This document shows, in pieces, positions 37,220 to 45,409 of a stretch of 64,000 nucleotides of DNA (positions are counted from its first letter, which is position 1; each line of letters starts with the position of its first letter). Origin of the DNA: Halorhodospira halochloris. GTDB lineage: Bacteria > Pseudomonadota > Gammaproteobacteria > Nitrococcales > Halorhodospiraceae. Below the pieces are notes generated by a model that did no database searches, was not told the origin of the DNA, and saw only the letters and a list, made by a program, of their open reading frames with translations. Location of the stretch: positions 2,334,501 to 2,398,500 of the forward strand of contig NZ_AP017372.2 in the NCBI RefSeq assembly GCF_002356555.2. Direction: 5' to 3'. A program made the position numbers and the translations under genes.

Positions 37220-37315
37220 GACCCGTCTCCTCAAGTGGACGCCCAAAGCGTCTTTGTCCGTTGACCTCAGCACGAGCCTTCTGTTTGGACATGCAACTCG
37301 CGCTCTTGCCCAAAC

Positions 37316-37342
37316 ATATCGGCGCTCTTCGGCAAAGCTTTA
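37316..37342 (-). promoter_or_regulatory. sigma-28 (FliA) promoter of flagellin 1
   Basis: On the minus strand TAAAGCTT (37335-37342), 11 bases, GCCGATAT (37316-37323). The spacer contains TTGCCG, as does the flagellin 2 promoter spacer, and another CGGCAA lies directly upstream (37348-37353). The transcript start is about 90 bases before the ATG. Confidence 0.93.
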
Positions 37343-37494
37343 GTCTTTTGCCGCGCTGCTGATCCAGCGGTAAAAATGTCTCTGACGGGTCTGGCTAATT
37401 CTTAATAATCCTTCCCCTTACAATAGTTTGTGATGACTCACCGGAACAACGGACACAACTTGAGAGACGGATACTTGTTTAGCCCTAAGTCGAT

Positions 37495-37525
37495 GCGGGG
37501 CCTGGGAGGTCAAGCCAGACCCCGC
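37495..37525 (-). terminator. hairpin downstream of flagellin 2
   Basis: GCGGGG (37495-37500) pairs with CCCCGC (37520-37525), with further CTGG/CCAG pairing inside. It starts about 10 bases after the flagellin 2 stop. There is no clear U-run, but it is the only strong hairpin between the two flagellins and may end the first transcript or protect its 3' end. Confidence 0.6.
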
Positions 37526-37535
37526 CGATTTCGAC

Positions 37536-38948
37536 TTACTGCAGTAGCGTCAACACGTTCTGCGGCGACTGGTTGGCCTGTGCCAGCACCGAGGTTCCAG
37601 CCTGCTGCAGCACATCTGCACGCGTCATTTCAGCACTCTCGCGGGCGAAATCAGCATCCAGGATGCGTGAACGAGAAGCCTCCATGTTTTCCGAGACGTT
37701 CTGCAGATTGCTGGTAGTAGCCTCGAAGCGGTTCTGGATCGCACCGAGGTCAGCTCGCGCCTCGTTTATCCGCCCCAGGGCAAAGTCCACGGTACGGATG
37801 GCGTTATCCGCATCGCCCCTGCTAGCCACTGAAAGCGCATCGGGACCACTTACCCGGCTAGACTCAACCTCTAAGACCTCGCCATCTTGATCGGCCAGAC
37901 CCAACTCGGTCATAAGATCGTTGTCACCGGTGACCTGCACCGGCCGCTCAATGTCAGCGGCAAGCTGAATTCCCCGCTCGAAGCGAACGTGCTCGCCCTC
38001 GTCCATACCGAGAGGATTATTGTCCCCCGCTTCGATACGGAAGTCGGACTCGGAGGCGAACTGCACTGTCCCCTCATCCGTCACTCTTGCCCGAACCCCG
38101 GTCTCCTGTGAGTTGCGGTTTACCTCATCAACAAACTCGTTAATGTCAGCACCTTCGCTGACGCCAACATGCTGGCCGTTGATCTCAATGCTGGCGCCTT
38201 CTTCCCCTGGAGTTTCGTAATCAAACTCCTGAGACTCAGCACGATCGGCCCTAAAGGCTTGCACACCGGTCGACCCAGCAACGGCATTTACCCTATCGGC
38301 CACGTCAGATACCTCACGCACGCCATCCATGGAGACTTCGACACCGTTGACACTGATACTGCCCTCAATATCCAGATCACCGTAGGCGCCATCTTCGCCG
38401 ATTTCACGCTCTATCGCGCGACCATCCATGATCTCGGCACCAAGGTTGTGGCCGCGCACATCAAGGCCGGATACGTTGATGCTCTGGGCCCGGTTGGCAC
38501 CAACCTGGAAGACCAGCTCTTGCAAGGAACCGTCGAGGACGTTCTGGTTGTTAAACTGAGTCGTTTGAGCAATACGATCGATCTCCATGACCGCTTGCTG
38601 AACCTCAGCATCCAGAGCCCGCCGATCCTCTGCAGTGTTGGTGTCGTTTGCCGACTGAACCGCCAGCTCACGGACCCGCTGCAGCAGGTTACCCATCTCT
38701 TCCATCGCCCCTTCTGCGGTCTGGGCGAAAGAGATGCCGTCGTTAGCGTTCCGTTCGGCCTGGTTAAGGCCGTTTACCTGCGAAGTAAAGCGCTCACTGA
38801 TGGCCAAGCCGGCAGCATCATCTGAAGCAGAATTGATCCGCTTACCTGATGACAGGCGCTCTAGAGCCTGCTGTTGATCTGCCTGAGTGGCATTAAGGTG
38901 CCGCTGCGCATTCAGTGAAGCGACATTTGTATTGATAACCTGTCCCAT
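37536..38948 (-). CDS. fliC: flagellin 2
   Basis: A 470-residue flagellin, paralogue of flagellin 1 at 35717. The conserved ends are nearly identical ('MGQVINTNVASLNAQRHLNA', 'ERLSSGKRINSASDDAAGLAISERF' and 'VLQQAGTSVLAQANQSPQ'), the acidic centre (about 190-370) is more divergent and 30 residues shorter. It has its own sigma-28 promoter and lies first in the flagellin block. Confidence 0.97.
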   Translation of the reverse strand: MGQVINTNVASLNAQRHLNATQADQQQALERLSSGKRINSASDDAAGLAISERFTSQVNGLNQAERNANDGISFAQTAEGAMEEMGNLLQRVRELAVQSANDTNTAEDRRALDAEVQQAVMEIDRIAQTTQFNNQNVLDGSLQELVFQVGANRAQSINVSGLDVRGHNLGAEIMDGRAIEREIGEDGAYGDLDIEGSISVNGVEVSMDGVREVSDVADRVNAVAGSTGVQAFRADRAESQEFDYETPGEEGASIEINGQHVGVSEGADINEFVDEVNRNSQETGVRARVTDEGTVQFASESDFRIEAGDNNPLGMDEGEHVRFERGIQLAADIERPVQVTGDNDLMTELGLADQDGEVLEVESSRVSGPDALSVASRGDADNAIRTVDFALGRINEARADLGAIQNRFEATTSNLQNVSENMEASRSRILDADFARESAEMTRADVLQQAGTSVLAQANQSPQNVLTLLQ

Positions 38949-38970
38949 AGCTCTTCTCCTCTTACTTTAT

Positions 38971-39372
38971 TTGCCGAGAAGGCCAGGGCGGCAGCCACTT
39001 GCCGCCGTCTTGAACCCTACTCTGCCTTCATAACCCATATCGGCCCTTTGCGGCAATCCTTTACCCCCTTAAGCGGCAAAAATTTTCCGCTCTACGGTCG
39101 CCCTTGGTTCCTGTCTTGGGCGCGTCGCTTGAGGCCTTAGCCTGCGAAATCAAGGCTTCCAGCCAAACCCACGACTCGGGTGCCACTATCTTGCCACCAC
39201 TTGGCGGCAAAATAAAACCGTTGCGGCAAAAAAAGGCAAATTTTTTCCGTAGTCGGCAACGCGCCGCCATATGACGAGTGTGCGTGGACTAAGGTATATC
39301 GGAAAAAACTGCGCAAGACACGGCATTGCAGCCCAACAACCGCTTCTGCCATGAGGTAATCATCTGCGGCAA
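38971..39372. repeat. cluster of eight TTGCCG/CGGCAA hexamers upstream of flagellin 2
   Basis: Positions: 38971, 38999 (TTGCCG); 39052, 39075, 39205, 39224, 39254, 39367 (CGGCAA). By chance a 402-base stretch should hold about 0.2. The same hexamer is found twice at the flagellin 1 promoter (37330, 37348) and three times upstream of flgB (53325, 53335, 53344). It is a candidate binding site for a flagellar regulator. Confidence 0.7.
39038..39064 (-). promoter_or_regulatory. sigma-28 (FliA) promoter of flagellin 2
   Basis: On the minus strand TAAAGGAT (39057-39064), 11 bases, GCCGATAT (39038-39045). The spacer contains TTGCCG at the same place as in the flagellin 1 promoter. The predicted transcript start is about 83 bases before the ATG. 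Confidence 0.93.
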
Positions 39373-39409
39373 ATCGTACCAATGAGGCAAAACAAATGCA
39401 GAGTATGTT

Positions 39410-39428
39410 GACTATGCGAATCGTTCTC
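39410..39428 (+). promoter_or_regulatory. Fur-like box upstream of the TonB-dependent receptor
   Basis: The 19-mer GACTATGCGAATCGTTCTC matches the Fur consensus at 13 of 19 positions by hand alignment and lies about 80 bases before the receptor ATG. This fits an iron-repressed outer-membrane receptor. Confidence 0.5.
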
Positions 39429-39508
39429 ACTAGCATCATTTAGCCATGTGACGGAGCCTTAAGGCAGTAGGCTTTTTATGGTGCATTGCTTTCTTATAGG
39501 GGCCTTAA

Positions 39509-41797
39509 ATGAAACAACCCAACCCTTACCGCATGTTCGGAACCTTAACCAGCACAACAATCCTGGCATGCGCTTACGGCACGGCAAGCGCCGAGACTTC
39601 AACAAGACTGCTCGATCGGGTGATGATTACCGGGGATCCGGACCGGATTGAGGAGATACCAGGCTCAGCTCAAGCGCTGGATCGGGAAGCCCTCGACCGG
39701 CACAGTCATACCGACCCGCACCGCATCTTGCGTGACATTCCAGGCGTGACCGTGCTCGAAGAGGAAGGCTACGGGCAGTTTCCGCACATCAGCATGCGTG
39801 GCACACCGCCAGAGCGCGGCGAGCGAGTGACGATCATGGAGGATGGTGTCCTTGTCGCGCCTGCCCCCTATGCGGCCCCTGCGGGTTACTATTTCCCACC
39901 CATAGGCCGTATGGACAGAGTTGAAACCCGCAAGGGCTCGAGTTCCATCAAATATGGCCCGTATACAGTTGGCGGCGCACTGAACATGGTCTCAACCCCG
40001 ATACCGCGTGAGCGCTCCGGCAAGGCAGACATCCTATTTGGCTCGCATAACGGCAGAAGGATGCATGCCCACATTGGTGGCCAAGAGGGCGAAAACGATC
40101 AATGGGGATGGCTCGTTGAGGGCTACACTGAGCAAAGTGATGGTTTCAAGGATCTTGATAATGCCCTCTCCGGACCCAATCAGCCCGAGCCGAATACCGG
40201 CTTTGATCGACGCAACCTGATGACCAAGCTGCGCTGGAATAGCGACCCGATGGCCGAACTATACCAAGAGGTGGAGTTCAAGTTCGCTACGGATGAGCGT
40301 ACCGTCTACGACACCTATCTCGGCCTTACGGAGCAAGACTACGCCGACGACCCCTACCGGCGCTACGCCGGTTCGCAGATCGACGAAATCAATACCGAAA
40401 ACGACAAGTTCATGTTAAGGCACTACATTCAACCAACCGCCAACGTAGACATCACCACCACCATTTACCGCACTGAAACAGTGCGCAATTGGTACAAGCT
40501 CCACGAGGTCTCTGACGGTAACCCCGACAACGGCGGAGAGTTCACCGGCATCGGTGACATCCTCGATGACCCGGAGGAGCACTCGGCCGAGATGGATTGG
40601 ATCCGGGGCGATATCGCTAGTTGGGATGATGACTCGGTTGGAGATGTGCGAGCCAACAACCGTGAGTATTTTGCCCACGGCCTGGACGTCCAGATGGGCT
40701 ACCTCTTCGACGCCTTCGGCTGGGAGCACGAGCTCGAGAGTGGGCTACGCTACCACCAGGATGAGGAGGACCGCCTTCAGTGGCACGACAGCTTCGCCAT
40801 GGAAGACGGGATGATGTACAAGGTAGATGGCTCTAAACGGGATACCCCGGGTGATGTTACCAACCGCCTTACCGAGGCTGAGGCTATCGCCGGTTTCGTG
40901 CAGAACACCATGCGTCAGGGTTCCTGGACCGTTACCCCGGGCGTGCGCTACGAGTACGTCGATGTTGAGCGTCGCGACTGGGAAGGTCCGAACCGTAGCT
41001 CCGCCAATCTAGATGATGACCGTCCGCGCTCGAACACCTATCGGGAGTGGATCCCTGGCATCGGCGCGGTCTACGACATCGACCGGCGCTGGAGCGTGCT
41101 GGCCGGCGTCCACCGCGGCTTCGCCCCCGGCGGATCGGACCCCGACGGTGAGGCTGAGGAGAGCAACAACTACGAGCTCGGTGCCCGCTTCCGCGACGCC
41201 TATACCCAGGCCGAGCTCATCGGCTTCTTCAACGACTACTCGAACATAAATGCCCAGTGCACCCAAGTCGGCGGAGGCTGTGAAGATGAGGACGATGTCG
41301 CACCGATCGGGGAGGTGGAGGTGTACGGTCTTGAGGCCACCTGGCTCCACGACCTCGGAGCTTCACAAGGCTGGGGCGTCCAGGTTCCCGTGAGCCTGAC
41401 ATACACGCTGACCCGTAGTGAGTTCCGGGAGAACATCGGTAAAGAAGAGGCGCCGAATAATTGGGCTTACGCCCGCAAAGGCGACTCCCTGCCGGAAATC
41501 CCTGAGCACGAAATCAACGCCCGCATTGGGCTCGCCCAAGAGGATTGGCGGATCAACTTGGCTGCCAACTGGACCGACTCAGTCAAAGCCAAGGCCGACC
41601 CAGACTACTCGCATCAGGAGATCGACTCCCGCGTACTAATCGATCTGTCAGGTGAGTACTACATCACTGAGGACGCTCGTCTGTTTGCCGCAGCGGAAAA
41701 CCTCACCGATGAGGAGTATGTAGCTCACTGGAGGCCCGCCGGCGCACGTCCGGGCAAGCCGCGAGAATTTTGGGCAGGAATAAAGGTGGACTTTTAA
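39509..41797 (+). CDS. TonB-dependent ferric-chelate receptor, FecA-like
   Basis: A 762-residue outer-membrane receptor. Signal peptide about 1-28; plug domain ('RILRDIPGVTVLEEEGYGQFPHISMRG', 'VTIMEDGVLVAPAPYAAPAGYYFPPIGRMDRVETRKGSSSIKYGPYTVGGALNMVSTPIP' region, about 75-165) close in wording to FecA-type receptors; 22-strand barrel ending in Phe ('EFWAGIKVDF'). It imports a ferric chelate using TonB energy; the exact ligand cannot be read. It sits alone between flagellin and flgL genes and looks like an insertion into the flagellar island. A strong hairpin follows. Confidence 0.9.
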   Translation: MKQPNPYRMFGTLTSTTILACAYGTASAETSTRLLDRVMITGDPDRIEEIPGSAQALDREALDRHSHTDPHRILRDIPGVTVLEEEGYGQFPHISMRGTPPERGERVTIMEDGVLVAPAPYAAPAGYYFPPIGRMDRVETRKGSSSIKYGPYTVGGALNMVSTPIPRERSGKADILFGSHNGRRMHAHIGGQEGENDQWGWLVEGYTEQSDGFKDLDNALSGPNQPEPNTGFDRRNLMTKLRWNSDPMAELYQEVEFKFATDERTVYDTYLGLTEQDYADDPYRRYAGSQIDEINTENDKFMLRHYIQPTANVDITTTIYRTETVRNWYKLHEVSDGNPDNGGEFTGIGDILDDPEEHSAEMDWIRGDIASWDDDSVGDVRANNREYFAHGLDVQMGYLFDAFGWEHELESGLRYHQDEEDRLQWHDSFAMEDGMMYKVDGSKRDTPGDVTNRLTEAEAIAGFVQNTMRQGSWTVTPGVRYEYVDVERRDWEGPNRSSANLDDDRPRSNTYREWIPGIGAVYDIDRRWSVLAGVHRGFAPGGSDPDGEAEESNNYELGARFRDAYTQAELIGFFNDYSNINAQCTQVGGGCEDEDDVAPIGEVEVYGLEATWLHDLGASQGWGVQVPVSLTYTLTRSEFRENIGKEEAPNNWAYARKGDSLPEIPEHEINARIGLAQEDWRINLAANWTDSVKAKADPDYSHQEIDSRVLIDLSGEYYITEDARLFAAAENLTDEEYVAHWRPAGARPGKPREFWAGIKVDF

Positions 41798-41805
41798 AAC
41801 AACTC

Positions 41806-41840
41806 GCCCCCGCTTAGGCAGATCTCTACCGAGCGGGGGC
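41806..41840 (+). terminator. terminator-like hairpin after the TonB receptor
   Basis: GCCCCCGCT (41806-41814) pairs perfectly with AGCGGGGGC (41832-41840) over a 17-base loop. There is no U-run. It begins 8 bases after the receptor stop and faces the small ORF at 41857 from the other side, so it may serve both strands. Confidence 0.65.
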
Positions 41841-41856
41841 AGCCTACGGTAACGAG

Positions 41857-41946
41857 TTAGTACTTGCGGAAGCGTGATGCGACAGCCGGCGAACCAGCAG
41901 CAGCCAACAGTACTAGTACTGCAACAACCAATGTCGAACAAGTCAT
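41857..41946 (-). CDS. small 29-residue putative membrane peptide
   Basis: On the minus strand an ATG at 41946, preceded at 8 bases by AGGAGG, opens a 29-codon frame ending TAA. The peptide starts MTCSTLVVAVLVLLAAAG and ends SRFRKY: one hydrophobic helix with a basic C-terminal tail, N-out/C-in by the positive-inside rule. It could also be read as a short C-terminal anchor-like sequence. I do not recognise it. It lies 85 bases upstream of nothing on its strand (downstream is the receptor terminator) and follows flgL, so it may be the last gene of the flg operon. Confidence 0.45.
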   Translation of the reverse strand: MTCSTLVVAVLVLLAAAGSPAVASRFRKY

Positions 41947-42031
41947 ACCAACATCCTCCTGGTTAATGGATGGATAGCCAACTCTCAGAACTGCTTCACC
42001 GCAGCCCTGTTAAACTAAAGCCAAAACTGGC

Positions 42032-43297
42032 TTAGATATAATTGAACAGGCTCAGGTTCTGAACCCTACCGAAGGTGGCCTGTGCTGCTTCCAAGCCGCT
42101 GAGTTGTTTATTAAAGCGGCCGGTAGCCTCGGCGTAGTCGAGATCTTCCTCAGTCGATATAGTCTCCTGCAGATCTACCAGCGCGGCCTCATTGCTAGCT
42201 CGCTCGGAATCGAGGGTGGACAGCCTAGCACCTATCTGTGAACGGATGTTTATTACATTTTCAAGGGCTAAGTCTACATCGCCGAGCGCTCTATTGACTG
42301 CATTGCGAAAGTGCGGCCCCTCGCCGTCCTCTTCCAGGGCACCGATCAGTTCATGCACCGTCTCAAAAATAGACTGAGGGCGACTTGTCGAAACAGTAAA
42401 GGTATCCCCCTGTTCAGGGCTGCCATCTACCTGCACCCGCACACCCTCCTCAACCTCTATCGTACTACCCGGTGCATATTCAGGTAGCTGATCTACCGCA
42501 GGTGGCTGACCATCTGGTCCAGCCGGCGGTTGGACCAACTCCCACCCTTCGGGATTGTTCTGATCGTGGCGGCGCTCAACCATATAACGCATATCGCCGT
42601 AATCATCCTCGACAAACTGGAGGCGATATTCGCCGTACTGCGGGTCAATACGGTGCACCGACTGATCAACAACATTGATCACCCCGCTGCCATTATTTTC
42701 TCGGCTCTCGTAGGCCTGGAACTTGCCATTGCCATTGGGGACCTTCATAAAGGCCTCAAACCCCGAATTATCTACGCCAATCTGCCGCCCCGGACCTACC
42801 CTAACCTGACGGCTATTCTGATCACCGTGATACTCGACTTGACCACCCGGCTCCATGCTGAAAGGGCGAGTCTTGGTCTTGGCACCGGCAAACAGATATT
42901 CTCCATTGCCATCTCTGCTATTACTCAGCTGCAGCAACTGTTCATAGCGTTCTTTGATCTCTGAGGCGATATAGCCACGCGTCTGCGGATCCTGAGAATC
43001 ATTGGCGGCCTGTACCGTCAACTCCCGTATGCGCTGCAGGTTGTTACCGACCTGCTCCATAGCATTTTCAGACATCGAAAGCCGGTTGCGCGCCATATCA
43101 TTATTCCGATTGAAACGCTCAACCGAAGAGACAGTGCGCTCTAGATCAAGTATGCGCGCCGCCGAGGAGGGATCGTCGGAGGGCCTCAGGACGCGCTTGC
43201 CGCTAGAGAGCTGATTGTGACTCTCGTTTATCTCAGACTGCTGACCGGTCATGTTCTGCACGCCGGTATTATGCATGTGGCTAGTCGATACTCTCAC
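42032..43297 (-). CDS. flgL: hook-filament junction protein FlgL (HAP3)
   Basis: A 421-residue flagellin-like junction protein; N-terminal D0/D1 ('HNTGVQNMTGQQSEINESHNQLSSGKRVLRPSDDPSSAARILDLERTV') and C-terminal region ('LDYAEATGRFNKQLSGLEAAQATFGRVQNLSLFNYI') match FlgL. The start is a GTG with AGGAGG six bases upstream. It is 10 bases after flgK. Confidence 0.96.
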   Translation of the reverse strand: MRVSTSHMHNTGVQNMTGQQSEINESHNQLSSGKRVLRPSDDPSSAARILDLERTVSSVERFNRNNDMARNRLSMSENAMEQVGNNLQRIRELTVQAANDSQDPQTRGYIASEIKERYEQLLQLSNSRDGNGEYLFAGAKTKTRPFSMEPGGQVEYHGDQNSRQVRVGPGRQIGVDNSGFEAFMKVPNGNGKFQAYESRENNGSGVINVVDQSVHRIDPQYGEYRLQFVEDDYGDMRYMVERRHDQNNPEGWELVQPPAGPDGQPPAVDQLPEYAPGSTIEVEEGVRVQVDGSPEQGDTFTVSTSRPQSIFETVHELIGALEEDGEGPHFRNAVNRALGDVDLALENVINIRSQIGARLSTLDSERASNEAALVDLQETISTEEDLDYAEATGRFNKQLSGLEAAQATFGRVQNLSLFNYI

Positions 43298-43307
43298 GAC
43301 TCACCTC

Positions 43308-45365
43308 CTAGCGGCGCACTGCATTGAGGATTTCCTGGAAGACCTCATCTGCAGTGGTTATAACCTGTGCCGCAGCTTGATAGGCCTGTTGATACTCCAT
43401 CATATTGGCGGCCTCCTCGTCGAGGTTGACACCAGAAAGTTCCTCCCAGTGCTCCTCGGCTTGACGCAGCAGGGTCTGCTGAGCATCGCGGTTGGTCTGG
43501 ACCCGTTGGCTAAATCCACCCAAATCGCCAACCATTGAACTGTAGGCTTCCTGGAAGCTGCTGTTGCCATTGTCCATGATGGACTCATCCATCAGTTCCG
43601 CCATAGCTAGCGCGTTAGTGTTATCGCCTACCCCTTCGTAGTTGCCGTTGATTGCGAAGCTATCCCCTGGGTCCGGCAGACCAGAAATGCGCACAGTGAC
43701 ATCCAAGTCCTCAAGCCCCTCAACATTTGAGAGATTATATTCCTGCCCGCGGTCGTGGTCGTCCGGATTATAACGCAGCCTTGCCCCTGGAATTTCCTCG
43801 CCGCCAACATAGACCTGAAAATAAGATTCGCCATTCGGCTCCTGCTGGTGCTCTAGTATCACGCCCTTGTGCAACGGCCCACCTTCGCGGAGCGCCTCCA
43901 TGACGCCCTCAGCATCACCAACCTCTGCAGGGCCTATCTCACCCCTGCCGGTGTTCTCACTCTGTCCAGTCGCAGTCACGGCCTCACCGGTTGCAGCTGG
44001 CGAAGCAGCCGCAATCTGAGTTGGCCTCGACAGCCTCGTGTCAAGCCCTCTTGCCCCCTCTTTGGTGGGCTCTATCAAGAACCTTTCGCCATCTTCGGCC
44101 CCATCCGGCAGCTTGACTTTCATGCCGTCAAAGCGGAAATACCCGTCTTCATCGGGCACCATAACATCATTACCAGCAGCGGAAGCATTCTGGTTGGGAA
44201 GTAGGTTTATTGTCTGGTTGTCCTGCTCCCTGCGCACTTGCCACTGATCGTTGCCAGCATCGTAGCGCAAAGAGTATGCGCCACCTTGTAACTCTCCTAT
44301 GCGCTCGGGGTCTATTTGCACCTCAGGTTTTTCGGCATCGACATTAGCAGCATGTGCAGAGACCTTGACGTCTGCAACATCGAAGAAATTATCACCGCGT
44401 TGCGGCTCTCCCTCTTCGTAGTGGACACCGCGCTTGTGCTGCTCATTCAGGGCTACGCCCAACGAGGTGGCCACGCGACCAATATCATCGCGGGTTTCAT
44501 CCAGTACCCCCTCACGAAACTCGAGCAGCCCCCCCATACTGCCGCCGCGCAATCGATCAGTAACTACAACCTCTCGATCGCCAATTTGCATGGCCAGTTC
44601 AGGGCGCTCCGGGTCATATGGGTTTTTAACTACGTCTAAGTTGTAGGTGCGATCTCCAACCACAAGCGGCTGCCCGCCACCGACTCCGACATTGACCGAA
44701 CCATCCCTTTCCTGAGTCACCCTTACAGCAACGAGTTCTGATAACTGACGTATTTTTTCATCGCGCTGATCGAGCAGATCGTTAGGGGGACGCTGTTCGT
44801 TATGAAAGCGCTGACGGATCTCATTGTTAAGCTCGGCTATAGAATGGGCCAGACCATTGACTTGTTCGGCTTTTTGGCCAATCCGCTTATCAACATCGTT
44901 CTGCAATTCGAGCAGGCGATTGTCCATGGTCTCAAAACGATCGACCAACGCCTGCCCCCTGGTTAGAAGCAGCTGCCTAGTAACAGTATTAGCCGGATCG
45001 TTGGCAACCTCTTCCACTGCATCGAAGAATTCGCGCATCGCTGGGCTGAGCCCGGCATCTTTATCGGCCACCAGATTATCAACCCGCGAGGTCATCTCTT
45101 GCAGCTTGTCAAGCCGCTCAAACTCGGAGTTATGGCGGCGCAAGCCCTCGACCCGCGTATCTTCACTCAGGCGCTGAATGGTCTGTACCTGCGTCCCGGT
45201 ACCGATCGCACCACGTGAATAATAATGAGGGTGAGTTGTGTCCTGCTCGACACGCTGCCGGCTGAAACCGTCCGTGTTGACATTGGAAATGTTATGCGAG
45301 GTAGTCGCCAAGCCGCGCTGCGAGGCACGTAGCCCACTTATCCCAGTGTTGAGGAAATCCGCCAT
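43308..45365 (-). CDS. flgK: hook-filament junction protein FlgK (HAP1)
   Basis: A 685-residue FlgK. The conserved N-terminus 'FLNTGISGLRASQRGLATTSHNISNVNTDGFSRQRVEQ' and the C-terminal 'SGVNLDEEAANMMEYQQAYQAAAQVITTADEVFQEILNAV' are intact; the middle is acidic and longer than in E. coli (547 residues). It is cotranscribed with flgL. Confidence 0.97.
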   Translation of the reverse strand: MADFLNTGISGLRASQRGLATTSHNISNVNTDGFSRQRVEQDTTHPHYYSRGAIGTGTQVQTIQRLSEDTRVEGLRRHNSEFERLDKLQEMTSRVDNLVADKDAGLSPAMREFFDAVEEVANDPANTVTRQLLLTRGQALVDRFETMDNRLLELQNDVDKRIGQKAEQVNGLAHSIAELNNEIRQRFHNEQRPPNDLLDQRDEKIRQLSELVAVRVTQERDGSVNVGVGGGQPLVVGDRTYNLDVVKNPYDPERPELAMQIGDREVVVTDRLRGGSMGGLLEFREGVLDETRDDIGRVATSLGVALNEQHKRGVHYEEGEPQRGDNFFDVADVKVSAHAANVDAEKPEVQIDPERIGELQGGAYSLRYDAGNDQWQVRREQDNQTINLLPNQNASAAGNDVMVPDEDGYFRFDGMKVKLPDGAEDGERFLIEPTKEGARGLDTRLSRPTQIAAASPAATGEAVTATGQSENTGRGEIGPAEVGDAEGVMEALREGGPLHKGVILEHQQEPNGESYFQVYVGGEEIPGARLRYNPDDHDRGQEYNLSNVEGLEDLDVTVRISGLPDPGDSFAINGNYEGVGDNTNALAMAELMDESIMDNGNSSFQEAYSSMVGDLGGFSQRVQTNRDAQQTLLRQAEEHWEELSGVNLDEEAANMMEYQQAYQAAAQVITTADEVFQEILNAVRR

Positions 45366-45409
45366 AGCCGTTTATCCCTGTTTGGCCAGAAAGGCCCATT
45401 AACCCTATA

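Larger units (their letters stand above)
38949..39508. other. 560-bp divergent control region between flagellin 2 and the TonB receptor
   Basis: No gene is supported here. It holds the flagellin 2 sigma-28 promoter, eight copies of TTGCCG/CGGCAA between 38971 and 39372, A/T-rich runs between them, and a Fur-like box near the receptor gene. A weak hairpin AGCCT-N9-AGGCT followed by T5 (39455-39477) precedes the receptor gene and could act as an attenuator. Confidence 0.7.

Noticed and set aside
41648-41941. A 97-codon minus-strand frame overlapping the end of the TonB receptor gene
   Set aside because: Mostly antisense to the receptor. The short ORF 41857-41946 in a different frame has the better start signal.
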